A stretch of DNA of 64,000 nucleotides from Hybos culiciformis. Taxonomy: Eukaryota > Arthropoda > Insecta > Diptera > Hybotidae. Below the pieces are notes generated by a model. That model had not been told where the DNA came from, did not search any database, and worked only from the letters and a program-made list of their open reading frames with translations. Position numbers and translations under genes: made by a program. The stretch covers positions 9,145,740-9,209,739 of the forward strand of contig OZ023273.1 of NCBI GenBank assembly GCA_964007475.1, in the 5' to 3' direction. This document shows positions 51,501-64,000 of this stretch, in pieces (position 1 is the first letter of the stretch; every line of letters starts with the position of its first letter).

Positions 51501-54500
51501 AAGTTAAAAACATTTTTTATTGCTTAATTGATTATAGACATTATTTTATAATTGAAAAGATCTTGATTTAGATTTTTTTTTTTTTTAATTTTAAAAATAA
51601 AACAGCTTTATTAAAACAAATTTTTTCTTGGAATCTTCTTTCCAACATGAAGTGGAAATATTATTTAGCAACTATTTTCAGCATTGCAAGAAGGATAGTG
51701 CAATAGAAAAAAAAAGAAGATTAAAATGTATTATGAAAAACATTTCAAATAAGTATTAAAGAACTCGTGAAATGACTTAAAAACATTGAAAATTATATTT
51801 CGAAAAATTTACAATCCTGATAAAAAAATTATTTAATATTCATAAATTATTTAATTTTAATCCTTTTGTATTTCATTTTAAATCAATAAAAATAATGCTT
51901 TTCTTAAATTGAAATTTAATACATTTTTTAATTTTATTTAAATTCAATTTAGAGAAAATTATATTACAATTTCAATAGAATTGATTTAAATGCAAATTTT
52001 ATAATAATAATAATAACATTTTAATAAAATAATAATTTATTGCAGTAATCCAAAACATACTATGTAGATATAAGAATTTTTGGCAAATAGGTAATATAAT
52101 AAATTGGGAAAAACAAAAATATACGCCATTATTCAACCTAATATTTTTCTATGGAAATGTTATTTTTTTTAACTTCCAAAAATAGATTGCTCATTTGTCT
52201 TTTTTTCATGTATATCCATGATTTTCGTTTTCAGTCCAAGAAAAAAAAATGAAATATTTATCTTTAGTAGTATCTAAAAAATTTTTTCTAAAAGTTTTTA
52301 AATCTTCAATGAATTCCCGTATATTAAGAAGTTGTAGTTTTTTTTTCGATTTTCTCCGACTATTTATAACTCAAAAGTTGTTTTAAGTTTAAATTAGCTA
52401 TTTTTTGATTTAAAAGTTTTTCTTCAATGGTAATATTATAGAAATTTTCATTTCAGTATTGATTAAATATAAAACTTAAATAAATATCATTTCGCAATTT
52501 CAAAATAATTTAAAATTCAATATATCAAATAATTTAGTTATATATTAATTGCCAAACTTTAATTATACTATATAATAATATATCATCCTAAGTATAATAC
52601 ATCATACTAAATAAGTTATTTCATTCAAGATAATATATAGAAAATTTTCCTCAAAGAAAATTAAAAGCTTATGTCATTTTAGTTAATGTTTGGTCCTATC
52701 CTCATCAATCCTGCGTTCGTATCTACTTACATATATAATTAGTAATTACTATATTCGGATTCAAAATCAGTCAATTTTAATTTTCAAATTTAAATGTACT
52801 TTTTTATTTCATTGATTTCTTTTCAGGATGATAATAATCAGCAATTAAATCACATTAATTCACAAATAACATTCATTCCGGAGGACATCAAATATGATAA
52901 TAAACATTATAAATATTTAAAATATAATTCATACAAAAAGGTAGATTTAAATGTTGTTAAACATAATATTCTTGTATATTTCAGCATAATTTAATAAAAT
53001 ATTATGGCATAGGAAAAATATATATCATTATGTAATTGTGCTTTTAATTTTGGCATCCTTTTATAAAATGTATATGATGTGTGTGTTATCTAATAAAAAG
53101 GGTCAATTCCATAATTTCTGTATAAATATAATTATATAGTATTATTTTATTTTATTTTCTTTTTATTTGAACTTTTTGAATAAAAATATTTCCATATTGA
53201 CATTTAATGTGTCATAAAATTTGAAATTTTCAACAGAAGTCAAGCGAAATCTCCTTAAAAATGTTCTTAATGAAAATAAAAGATGGAGTCTTTAGCAAAA
53301 TTTTTTAATTAAAAATTCTAACTCTGTTAAATTTTTTTAGGGTACATAATTAAATTAAAATTATATACTTGAATTAGAAGTTTTGTCCACAAAATACAAA
53401 CTTTTTCTATTTGATTTAAGCAAGTCATCATACTAAGATATTTCTTTGATTGATATACATAATTTAAACTATTTTGAAATTTCATGATTCATGAAGTCTT
53501 TTATACTCTACTGATTATATTTAGTTTGGTATATTTTTGCGAATATCCAGACTTCTAAACCCTAGCAAACCGCTTATTAAAGTACATAACATATTCTTTT
53601 CAGTTGTAAAATATAAAACTTAAATTAAATAAAAATATTCTTTGGGTACCAATATTTCTAAAAATTGAAATTTGTAGCATATAAGATTTTACAAGTTCTT
53701 TAAATTAGTTTTTTGATACACATTATGTACCTAATATTCAAAAAAATAATTGTAAAATATTTATTATTTATTTTCAGGACAATCAAGAAGATAAACATAA
53801 ATCTCGTGGCTACAATGAAGTAGTTGAAAAAATACAAAAATCCAATAAAAATTCCATTACCAGTTTAAGTAAGTATAATGAATATGTTGTTCGATCAAAT
53901 TTTTTTCTGAACAACATAATTATAGAATTGGGCTCCAGTATTATGTTGAAAAAATAAAAACACTTTAAAAAAAAAGCAGTGGCCTGTTCTTCATAAAATA
54001 CTTTTAAAAATGTAAAGTTAGTTAATAATAATCTAATTTTTAATTCTGATTACTACATAATAATAAAGTAATAAGACGAAAATAAATTCTGACAAAAATT
54101 TCTGACAGAATTTATTCTTGTTCTTAAAAAAATTGAAGTCCTATTCATTGTGTACTGCAATCGGTAATGTTAAAGCTAAAAATTGATATTATTTCATTTT
54201 TAGGATATCCGGCGAAAATGGTTGAATGTAAACCACAACAATTAACCGCAATTGGAAATCGTTTACTAGATTGGTTTTCGGTTATTATGGCTGATAGTAA
54301 AAAAAGACGTCAACATAATCAAAAATCAAAAGCACATTTTCCTCCAGCTTGCAAAACTGAAGCTAAATGGATGTTTGGACATTTAGATTTAAATAATGAT
54401 GGATTATTGTCATTGCAAGAATTATATGATCTTGAACACGACCAAAACGAACGTTGTATTAAGCCATTTATTGATACATGCGATTTAGATCAAGACAATA

Positions 54501-55223
54501 CAATTAATACAAGAGAATGGTGTAGATGTTTTGAAAAAACTGATCGTCCTTGTGCTGCTGTTAGGAGACGAATTGCTGGAGATTTTATTGGTACATTACG
54601 AGTTTTTTTTTTAATTCTACATTTTTTAACGATATATTATTTTACTTCCAGGAGCATATGCCCCAGATTGCGATGTACAAGGATTTTATAAGCCTACTCA
54701 ATGCCATAACAGCGTCGGTGTTTGTTGGTGTGTTGATAAACATGGAGTTGAATTTGCGAACACACGCACTAGAGGAAAACCAAATTGCGGTAATACCTAC
54801 TCTTATTAATTAATAATCAAGCATTCGTATTATGTGTTCAAAAATTATACAGTATAATATCAAGTATGTTAATTAACACTCAGAATGAAAAACTAATTTA
54901 ACTGTTGAATTTGTTATAATTTGAGCTTTTGATTAGGACTGGTTTGTTAACGATAAGTATGTTTGTAATGTCATACATACATCAATAGAAATTTAACTAT
55001 AAAACTGTACTTCGAAAGTATGACAATATATTAAAATTCTTCGACTGGCCGGGTTTTTTTATATTTTAAGTTAAATCTACATTATATCTTCATTTTATGT
55101 CAATTTTACTTTTTAGAGCATTTAATTAATAATGCAGCTTCTTTAACATCTGATGATGAAGATGAAGATATCGACAATGAAGATAGTACGGAAGGCTCAG
55201 CTGATCAATTATTAGTATTTTAA
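30554..55223 (+). CDS. Cow: Testican/SPOCK-type secreted proteoglycan core, ortholog of Cow (Carrier of Wingless), ten coding exons
   Basis: Secreted extracellular protein; in Drosophila Cow binds Wingless and promotes its spread. Exons: 30554-30670, 49923-50095, 50338-50502, 51062-51213, 51311-51405, 52827-52940, 53778-53868, 54204-54590, 54652-54789 and 55117-55223. They join in frame to 512 residues. The signal peptide is hydrophobic residues 8-23, with likely cleavage after IIEA before KKKKYEGD. A follistatin-like cysteine segment follows (C66, C71, C77, C87), then a Kazal domain (about 154-200; [12 protein letters not shown]). A low-complexity linker leads to the SPARC-type EC domain (about 311-420) with EF-hand loops at 364-375 ([12 protein letters not shown]) and 396-407. 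A thyroglobulin type-1 domain ends the folded part (419-477; CWCV at 456-459), with an acidic tail 478-512. The order Kazal, EC, thyroglobulin marks testican, not SMOC. The tail has no Ser-Gly dipeptide; the likely GAG position reads EGSAD. Confidence 0.93.
31338..31425 (-). repeat. tRNA-like (SINE-type) remnant in Cow intron 1
   Basis: The minus-strand reading gives a B-box-like AGTTCGAATC, preceded about 45 bases upstream by a weaker A-box-like TTTAGTCATAAACTATAGATG stretch. Overall organisation is that of a decayed tRNA-derived repeat. Pairing is too poor for a functional tRNA. Confidence 0.35.
33926..34177. mobile_element. CGATAC-rich foldback element in Cow intron 1
   Basis: Left end GACGAAAATACTGTATCGG and right end, in reverse, GACGAAGATACTGTATCGG are inverted copies with one difference. 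The interior repeats GTATCG/CGATAC words and CGTCAGAAAA words several times in both orientations (for example near 34015, 34050 and 34078). It is locally richer in CG than its surroundings and has no coding potential. I could not identify a target duplication or known family. Confidence 0.65.
39035..39186. repeat. Tail-to-tail pair of tRNA-like sequences in Cow intron 1
   Basis: On the plus strand, CAGCCTAGTGGTTGAAACG (A-box-like) is followed by ATTCGACCC (B-box-like) at about 39083. On the minus strand, GGGTCGAATCTC (B-box-like) at about 39141-39153 is preceded by a GGCCTTTTGGCAGT stretch. The two point toward each other, with a T/A-rich middle. They resemble degraded tRNA-derived elements; a functional tRNA is not supported. 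Confidence 0.4.
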
Positions 55224-56053
55224 AGTATCTATACATTTATATTTATAATTTTTCAAAAAAAATTTAATTTTTTTTTAAATTCAAACCAACAATAAAATAA
55301 TCAAAAAAATAAAATCTGATGAATTATTTTGCTGTTAGTATAATATCTTCAATGATGAAAAACAAAAAAATATATATACGTGAAAGAAATATTTGGAGCA
55401 CATTTTTATAAAAACACTCTGTATTTTACCTAAGAACATAATATATATTATGAGAACTACATAATTTATAATTATTACAATTATTATGAATAAAATTATG
55501 ATTATTATGTATATTGAAAGTGATTATTATATTATAAAATGACAAAAAATATATATATATATATATATTTTAATTTTTATTATTGGAATTTTGATATTTA
55601 TGAGAAAAGTATAAATAAAAGCAAAAAATAATACTGACATATACTATTTAAGAAATAAAATACTTAATATTCTTTTATTATTATTTCAGTTTTTAATGTA
55701 ATTTAAAACTTAAATCGTGCATCTGCTGGAAGAATATGGAGTTTATTAACATGAATTAGTTCTAAGTCTGTTAATTAACAGGTTACAATTATGTGTACTA
55801 ACAGAAAATACACTAATCACTAATAAATTATAAAAATTTTCATTTAGCCGGCAATGTAACGACATATTCATATACTATTCGGAAGAAAAACTACGATTTT
55901 AATTAAAAAAAATTTCCATAAATTTATCTGTGTTAATTAACAGACAAAACTTAACCGATTTTTGATTTAAGGTTTTACTTTTGCTTAAGTAATAATTATG
56001 CAATTAATAACATAATTTAACTTCATAATTTTAATTTTTTTTTTTTGAAACAG

Positions 56054-56092
56054 ATGCTAAGGCAATAAATGATATTGAAATTTCACATTCAG
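56054..56092 (+). other. Candidate alternative Cow exon (39 bp, phase 1-1)
   Basis: It is bounded by GAAACAG and GGTATT and reads DAKAINDIEISHS when joined to the phase-1 end of the thyroglobulin exon at 54789. Length is a multiple of three and phases match on both sides. Such short matches arise easily by chance in AT-rich DNA, so this is only a candidate. Confidence 0.2.
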
Positions 56093-59000
56093 GTATTATG
56101 ACCAAATAATATTAGAAAAGAGTCTCAATTTTGCTTATAAATGTAAATTTATGCGTTTATTTATAATTTAACTGAATATTAAAATCAAAACATCTATCCA
56201 AAAAATGTTAAATATTATATTTAGATGCAGGCTATAATTTTTCGTCAAGCAAAAACATTATTACTTAATAAAAAAAAATTCTATTCAAAATTTTACGATT
56301 CATTTAATATTTTTTTTCAATATAATAAATTTCTTACATTCATTAAATAAATAAAGGACAGCTTATGAATTTGATTAAAAAAAAAGTAGTGAAATGTAGA
56401 AAAAAGAACAAAATAGATGTATGTAAATTAAAAAATAAAAATTGCATCCGGATTTCCAATTTTTTCATTGCTTTAATTACATTAATATAACTATCATTAT
56501 AATATTAATAAATATAATATATATATATTTAAGCAAAGATAGTAATATTATTTAGACTTAATGTCAAATGTAAAAAGTAAAACATTTAATCATGCAATTA
56601 TTATAATTTTATTTAGTTACATATAATTTCTGTTTGGATTCTTAATTTGACTGACACCGCAATTTGTTTTCAAGATTCCCTACTCTCGTATTTTATTTAC
56701 AGATTAGGGTTGTATCGTCGAAATTTATTACGATATTAAGATTTATCAATTTGATTAGGAATGACTGTTTTACAATTAATGAACAATAATTTATGATTAA
56801 TATGTTCTGGGATAGTTAAATGAAATAAATTCCAAAATATTCTAAAAAAGGAAAAGCTTAAATAAAAATAAAAAAAAATTTTTGTTTATTATGCTTAACA
56901 TTTCAATTAAGCTATAAAAAAAAGCTCTAAAATTATATTATTATTAATTGGTAGGAAATGAGATATTATTAGATTATAATCGAATATTTTTTAAGTGGAT
57001 CAATTTAATTTGATAATTTTTGTTAGTAAACTTGATAATAAATATTTATATGTATCTAATTTGGAATTATGTAGATTTCTTGTAGATAACACTCATTGAA
57101 ATTATGATGTTTGTTTATGTTAGACAAATAAAATATTTATCTTTTTAATTTCTTCCCAAAAATTATAATCTGGCCTTGTATAGCTTCCCTGTAGTAATTC
57201 AACTATGAAGATGAATGCGCTAAATTGCAAAAGTTAAAATTATAAACTAAAGTCAATAAAAAAAATGTCGAAGCTTGTAATTTTCCCTTCCTTGATCAAT
57301 ACTAAATTTTTTGAGCAATAAAGTTTAAATTATTCAAACTTTTGTACATCAACTGTAAAGTTGATCAAGTATATTCTCACGATAATTTTCATTCTAGTTT
57401 TGTTGATCAATTTTAATCGGTCAAAAAAATCGATTCGTGAGAACGCACCTTTATTGGGAAACTAAAATAATAATGTTTAAAAAAATTAAATATAATTCAT
57501 TATAAAAATATATTGAATTATTTCATTTTATTTCTGTAATCAAAAATTGGAAACAAAGTTGAAATGAAATAAATAAATTAGAGACTCCAATAAACTCAGA
57601 ATAAAAGTATAAATTAGTGTTGCTTAAAGTAGCAAGAGGAAAATTAAAAAAAAGGGATTATTTTTACTTAAAATTATGTATCAAAATATAATTAACTAAA
57701 AACAGATAGAACGAAATTTTTTCTTTAATAATTTCATTAATTTTCTTTCATTTATAATAAATGGAAAGGATTTATATTTTTTTAGTTAATTTTAGCACTA
57801 CTACTGTCATCGATTTTATTGTTATTAATTTTACTGTGCCAATTTTTTAAAATAAGAACGATGTAGTAAGTGGCATTAATTAACAGAAATTTTTACTTAT
57901 ATGCATAAAATAAAGACACATAGAACTAAACACACTATATATAAATATATAATTAAATTCACATTTTAGCAAATTATTACAACAAATTCCAAATTATAAT
58001 ATTTTAAGATATTAATTACAAAATAATTTATTTTTTTATCTTATTTATTTTTTAAATAAACAGCAAATAAATTACTTGCTTCAAAAATAAATGTTATTGA
58101 TTGGCATCTAGATTTCATTCTAGGATACAAAAAACAGAAAAACAAAATTTTTTCGAACCGATTTTCTTATTAAATTTCATTCCAATGTGAAGCTATTTTT
58201 TAGTAAACCAAAAATTTCCATTTTTCAGTATTATTGAAATGTTTGAATTTTTCATTGAGACAAAACTAATGAAGTCACCTTTAAAGCTCTTTACAGAGTT
58301 AATAAAAATTAAAAAAAAATTCAATACATAAGTACATAATTATAAAGTCTGTATAGCTATTTTTTTTTTCAATCTAAAATTATGATTATTTTTAAAAATT
58401 GGCAACATTTTATGCAAAATAATAATAATAATAATTATGAAGAAAAAAAAACTGTATTGATATTAAAATTTATATAATAAAGAAATAATTAAAAAAAAAT
58501 ACGTCCTTTGTTTAAAAAAAAATATTAAAAATCTAGAACATAAGAATTTATGTTTTTCTTCTTATTTTGTAGCCAAAAAGAAACAAAAATTATAATTAAA
58601 TAATATAAAATCTATGTACTCATTTGTTATAATAATATAATTAATTAAGAAAAAAAAATAAAATAAAAATTATACTCTTTTTGTTTTGTCTTTAATATTT
58701 TAGTTTCACTTAGTTTATTTTCTAGTTTTATATATATATAAAAAAAATAAATACATTAAATATTATTGTAATAAAATAAATGTATTGATTAAGAATTAAG
58801 GAAATTTCAATGAATTTATTTATAAGAATCAAAAAAAAGAAATAAATAAAAAATTAAAAAAAAATTAAAAATTATTTATATATTTGATTAATATTATATT
58901 ATAATAATAAACTTATTTATAATTTTATTTTAAAATGCAAATAAAAAATAAACGAATTCTATAAATAGTAGGAACTTTTTTAATTTTTTTTGACAGAGTT

Positions 59001-61841
59001 AAAAAATCTTCATAAAAATTTTGTGAAATATTATATTTTGTATGAGATATAGGATTTCCACGTAAAGAATTCTAACATAATATATAAATTAATAAATAAT
59101 AACTCGCTGCCATTAATATAATAAACAATAATCTATTTTGCAAATCTATTTAATATTATACTTAGATATTTATATAATTTCTTTTTTTTGAATGTTTTGG
59201 CTTTAAACTTAATTTGCTCAAAATTAATTTTTGACAATTTGGTAAGTTTTATACCCTCAAAAAGAGTTTAAAAAAATTATTTGTAACCTGAAAGAAATGA
59301 TTTAAACATAATGATTAGAATTTTTTTTTATTATATGAGAATACATTTCAAAATTAGATAGAAATCATCAGAATGAGATGAATTATGCAGATTAATTTTC
59401 ATATTTAAACTGAATGAAATTTATATTTTGATGCTGTGAAATTAAAACTGCCCATGATTCAAAGAAGCAATAGATTTCATAAGTTTACTGAGATAATAAA
59501 AACAATTGCTTTAAAATTACATTACAATCTAATAAAAATTAAACTTTAAGAATTGACAGCCTACAAAACCTTACTAAAATCCTCCCAAAACTTTAAATTA
59601 AATAAATAATGTGTGTAATAAATAATACACAAAGAAACATAATATTTTGAATTAACTAGATTAAATTCTATTTTACAATAGTTATTATATATAGTAACTA
59701 TATATTTTTAAAAGTATATTTTTAGACAACGCAACATAAACATTAGAGAATATTTAAGTATAGTGGAATTATAAAAAATTTGCATAAATTTTATAGATAA
59801 TAAAGCACGTGATTGTAGCGTACATAATTTATGTGTGCAAATAGTTTTTAAAAACTACTTCATAATAATAAAAATTAAAAAAAAAAAAGTAATTTTTTTG
59901 TTAAATTATGTGCGACTAACATATGTGTATGTGTTTTATTATTATTTCGTTATTTCTACATAAATGTTTCCTATTCAAATCTGTTATATTCAAACTTAAA
60001 TTTAAACATTATGATCCATCAAAATTTTCACTGTTGAAAAATATTTACATACGCATACGAATTCGTATTTGGGAAGTTTGAATGTCCAAGTTCATGTTTC
60101 ACGCCAACATTTGATATACATTGGTTAAAAATTTTATTGCGGTTTCAAACAAGCATTTACCCATTAAGTCAAAATTAATTATTAGAAGTTGTTAATTATA
60201 TCAAGAAATAAAAATAATATTCTAAAAAATCGAAAATAAATTGGAATCTTCTTCTCAATTTTCCAATTTCGTTTGAGTTTTCCCTAATAAAAAAAAAATA
60301 AAAATTAAAGTAAACTTTTTTGCCCGTCACCACCATCATATCGTTATTTCAAATTAATTTTTTTTAGCAATAATTACTGAAAGTATTGGGAATTATTTTA
60401 TATAAGTAAAATCAATTTAAATATTGTGAAACAAAAGTAAAAAAAAAATTAAATTAAAGATAGAACTCATTATTTTTTTTTTTTAGTTAATTTTATGTAA
60501 ATAACTTTATGGTGATGTGCACTATGCGCTTGAAAACAATTCAACCTTGAACATTTTCCCACAAAATAACGATAATCAGCATTTTGTTATGAACATTTTT
60601 ATATTTATAATAAAAATTTTTTTTTTTTTTCATTTTTTATAAATAAATTTAATATTCGAAAATATTTTTGCATTATTGAATTCCAATATCTTTGTAATTA
60701 TCATGCAATTTTTAATAAAAAAAAATATACATAAGTACTGTATAAAAAAAAATTAAATAAATAAATGGTCAATGTTTAGGTCTAACCTATAATAGAATAG
60801 TAAAATAAAAATTACCTTATTATGAAAAATGTTAATTGACTGATGATGATAGAAATTTTAGTTAGCGGAATATTAAACTTTTTTTCTTTTTTTTTAATTT
60901 CAATAAGTAAGGAATATTATACTAAAAAAAAGAATTAGATTTTCCACAGAATTAACAAACAAGGTGCGGTTTTGAAAATTAGGGCTTCTATTTAAAAAAA
61001 AAAAAAAAATTACGCCTTTGAAAATTTAATGACACACTCCATTACCAATTATTGAGGTTTTGGGTTGGGATATTTTAAATTCACTTGATAGTAATAATTG
61101 TCAATGATAATAAAGTTTTTTTTTTTATTTAATTATTCGTTTATATAGATATGGAGAAAATTATAGAAAAACATTTTCTATTTCATTTCCTACGAAAATA
61201 GAGCTGAACACATAAATTGGATTGAATATAAGAATGATTCTAAATTTATATATTTTTTATGTTTACATTATTGGGAAAATATTTATAATAATTGTGGTTT
61301 TTATGAAAATAATTTTAAAATAAAAAATATGTGTAAATTTGCGTACACGCATAAAATAGCCAAAAATCCAAAATTTGAATAAAAGAGTCATACAATTTAG
61401 ATTATATATTTATGGAACTATTTTTTCATGAATTTTTTTTCAAGCGAAATATATTATATATATTTCATACAAATCTACATAACGATTATTTTCATAAATA
61501 ATATATTAAACAACTAACTAATTAAATAACTGAATTAGCTAAATTGATGGTTATATTATATGTTTATTTATATTTTAATACTAAACTGTAATTTTTTGTC
61601 AAACACAATCAAAAATATTATCTTTCATTTAATTTTTTACTAGAACCTATTATTGAAAATGACATTACATAAATTTATATTTATTTTAAAATTATATTGA
61701 TACTATCTGCGAAGTAATAATAACAGTAGAATATAACTGAAGTCAAATGTACAATTACAATCATTGTAAATTTTTAATCTTTCAGAAACTTCAAACTTAA
61801 AATTACTTAACTTAAATTTTTAATATTATTTATATATTTAG

Positions 61842-61874
61842 AACAAACTATTCTGGCTGGTAATAGTGATAATG
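61842..61874 (+). other. Candidate alternative Cow exon (33 bp, phase 1-1)
   Basis: Bounded by ATATTTAG and GGTAATG; it reads EQTILAGNSDN in the phase left by the 56054 candidate. Support is phase compatibility only. Confidence 0.18.
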
Positions 61875-63561
61875 GTAATGCAAATACATATATATGTAAA
61901 TTACTAAAAAAAAAATATTTTCACATTTTAACTTGAAATAATGTTCAGTCTGGAATAAGTATATATGTCATCGCTGACATTATGTCATTCACATTGTGAC
62001 AAAATAAAAGGATTTGTCAACAAATCTATTAAGCTAATAATTAATAATGATCTAATTAAATTAAATCCGCATATAAAGCCTTTTAGTTTTAATTTTAATA
62101 ATAATTAAAAATTTTCTATAGAGGAAGTTAATAATAAATTATTAATAACGTGACTGCATAGTATAATATGCTTGCTTACTGTTTAACAGCATTTGTCATT
62201 GAAGAAGGAAGAATGTGGAATTATGAACTCTTTAAAACTCAATTTTTTTTTTCTTAGAATTATAACAGAATGAAGATTATTTGAAATATATAAATGACAA
62301 TATACCTATATATTTATTTATTTGTTTTATTAAAAATTTGATTAGAATGTTATTTTTACAAAAATTGGCTGTTATGGTAAATTATGATTGATGGTCCAAA
62401 AATTGAAACAATACGTTTGAATTTTTTTTTATTATCCACTGTTTAACTGCGAAGAGTAATTAAAAAACAATGGAAATTTATTAAATACGTTAATTTTTTG
62501 TTTCTACAACCAAAATTAAAATTTAAAGAAGAAAATCGAACATATGATATTTATGCGAACTTGTAGTAAAATTTTTAAATTGCATGTAATAAGTAAATTT
62601 ATTTATTAAATCGGCTAGTCTAGAAAAAGATATATATTTTTTTTTATTTGTTTCGACAAAATTTCAAAAATTGTTTTTCATCGAATAATTAATAAAACAC
62701 AAGCAGATAGTTTTTTTACTAATAAATTTTAGGAACATAATGATTAAATCAGTAAATTTTTCGATTATTATTTATGACTTCGATTTAATAGTGTAAATTA
62801 AGGCAATTTTTTAAGTTTTTAAACGCATTTTATGAATATGACCTTAGTTGATTTGAACCTTTTGTGGAAAAAAAAAATTTCTTATTATTATAAAATAACA
62901 CAGACAACAAATCTAACACAAAATTTTAATGTTAAAGGTACCTATAACGTGTACTACAAATTTTTTTTTTTTTTTTATGTAGGTAATTGAGAAGTTTTTT
63001 ATTTATTTTTTTTTGTTATTTATTTATTATTTATATATTATATATACATATATACATATAAATAATACTTATTTTTTTTTTTTTTTTAATAATGAAAATT
63101 AAAACTTTTAAGTTAGTCGCAGTTGAGTAAGCTCATCTTATTTTTATGATAAAAATATTATAAATCACAGTTCGTTCTTGGCGGTCTATCAAATCGATCA
63201 TAAAATATATTTAGTTTTTTATTTATTAATAAAATATAGAAAAATAAACTACAAATAATATTCGTGTGACAATAAAAAATAATAATAATAATAATAATAA
63301 TTGTTATTAATAAGTTTTTAATTAATCTTAAATTACTATTTTAAATTTGAATTGGTATGTTAATTTGTTAGTTATAAGTTGTAAAGGAGCTGAAAAAGCA
63401 GTATATCTTTTATATGAAAATAGGGATTTCAGATTTTTATGTTTTCTATTTTTCTGTTACAGACTAAAATTACTATAATAATAACTATTAAACTACTAGG
63501 CCGATTTCAATCGTTCCTCAAAAACAAGAAAAACACTTAATTCAAGAGAACTTAAATACCA

Positions 63562-63645
63562 CTCTGATGTGGGAATCGTACACACGACGAACACGCCAGG
63601 CAGTAGGATAATAGCCATATTACTACAGCTGCAACATGACGTCTA
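63562..63645 (-). repeat. tRNA-like (SINE-type) remnant
   Basis: Read on the minus strand: GCAGCTGTAGTAATATGGC (A-box-like), a TGGCGTGTTCGTCGTGTG middle, then GTACGATTCCC (B-box with one deviation from GTTCGATTCC) at about the classical spacing. It is a CG-richer patch in AT-rich DNA. Most likely a tRNA-derived repeat rather than a gene. Confidence 0.45.
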
Positions 63646-63827
63646 ATTGCTAGAATCATTTAACTGATTAACGATATTCATTATTTTCTAAGAAAAGTGA
63701 TTAAAAATTTTATGGGATATTACAATAAAAAATAATTTTTAGAGAAAGATTGTAGAACCTAAAATAAAAACGTTAAATTGAAATCGAAATCTGAAAAATG
63801 AATTTTTCGTTCCTTTTTTTAATGCAG

Positions 63828-63859
63828 AAGTTTTGGAAATACTTGAAAATAATGTTTAG
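63828..63859 (+). other. Candidate alternative Cow terminal exon
   Basis: A good pyrimidine-rich acceptor (CCTTTTTTTAATGCAG) precedes a phase-1-compatible frame reading EVLEILENNV then TAG. Together with the two candidates at 56054 and 61842 it would give a different C-terminus to the acidic tail. Evidence is weak. Confidence 0.18.
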
Positions 63860-64000
63860 TTAACATCCTGTACTAACAGTGTTAAAATATATTTGTAAAG
63901 ATTGGGACATCTTTGTGTCAATTGATAATTCTTGCGATTTATGTGAATTTCTGTGGATTCATTTTTAATAAGTTATTTCTTTCGGAGTACATTTATTTTT

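Larger units (their letters stand above)
55224..64000. other. Region downstream of Cow with no second gene recognised
   Basis: Cow 3'UTR followed by strongly AT-rich DNA with (AT)n at about 55549-55568 and an AAT microsatellite at about 63277-63300. No exon with a domain signature was found. Three short open segments with matching splice phases are listed separately as possible alternative Cow 3' exons. A fragment near 63495 (GGCCGATTTCAATCG) resembles a common transposon-derived word. Confidence 0.5.

Noticed and set aside
54591..54691. Read-through of the Cow EC exon into [13 protein letters not shown]
   Set aside because: This is intron sequence. A consensus donor at 54591 and acceptor at 54651 restore the thyroglobulin domain in frame.

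Overview
The window is a piece of a very AT-rich animal nuclear genome, almost certainly an insect. The genes are split by GT-AG introns, the 3' ends carry AATAAA-type signals, and intergenic DNA is full of homopolymer A/T runs, tRNA-derived repeats and small inverted-repeat elements. The encoded proteins look like insect orthologs: a Tsp96F-type tetraspanin, DNAJC8, a TTLL15-type ligase, DPH5 and the testican Cow. I cannot fix the insect order from sequence alone. There are no bacterial-style operons, CRISPR arrays, rRNA genes or convincing functional tRNA genes.

Layout. 1-4.7 kb: nothing recognisable. 4.7-10.04 kb (minus): tetraspanin in five coding exons, complete at 269 residues, with a probable upstream 5'UTR exon near 10.46-10.52 kb. 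10.725-12.145 kb (plus): DNAJC8 in four exons, head-to-head with the tetraspanin across a few hundred bases that probably hold a shared promoter. 13.36-13.64 kb: a GC-rich hAT-type MITE with perfect 8-bp target duplications. 14.2-20.7 kb: four tandem copies of a ~1.6-kb unit. Each unit carries a head-to-head pair of tRNA-like arms, and the array ends in a ninth orphan arm. 21.29-23.37 kb (plus): TTLL15-like gene whose start codon lies in one arm of a ~95-bp inverted repeat. 23.77-24.14 kb: a second MITE of the same hAT-type family. 24.87-26.41 kb (plus): DPH5 in three exons. 26.4-30.5 kb: intergenic, with a near-perfect 180-bp foldback. 30.55-55.22 kb (plus): Cow/testican in ten coding exons with a first intron of ~19 kb that holds several repeats. 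55.2-64 kb: no second gene; three phase-compatible mini-exon candidates could give Cow an alternative C-terminus, and a tRNA-like repeat lies near the end.

The genes have unrelated housekeeping or signalling roles: a membrane scaffold, a spliceosome-linked co-chaperone, a tubulin-modifying ligase, eEF2 diphthamide synthesis and an extracellular Wnt-binding proteoglycan. They do not form one pathway. The most unusual structure is the 6.5-kb tRNA-arm array. Its junctions show directly how it formed: the internal arms are hybrids of the two outermost arms, as expected from unequal exchange within a short shared tract.
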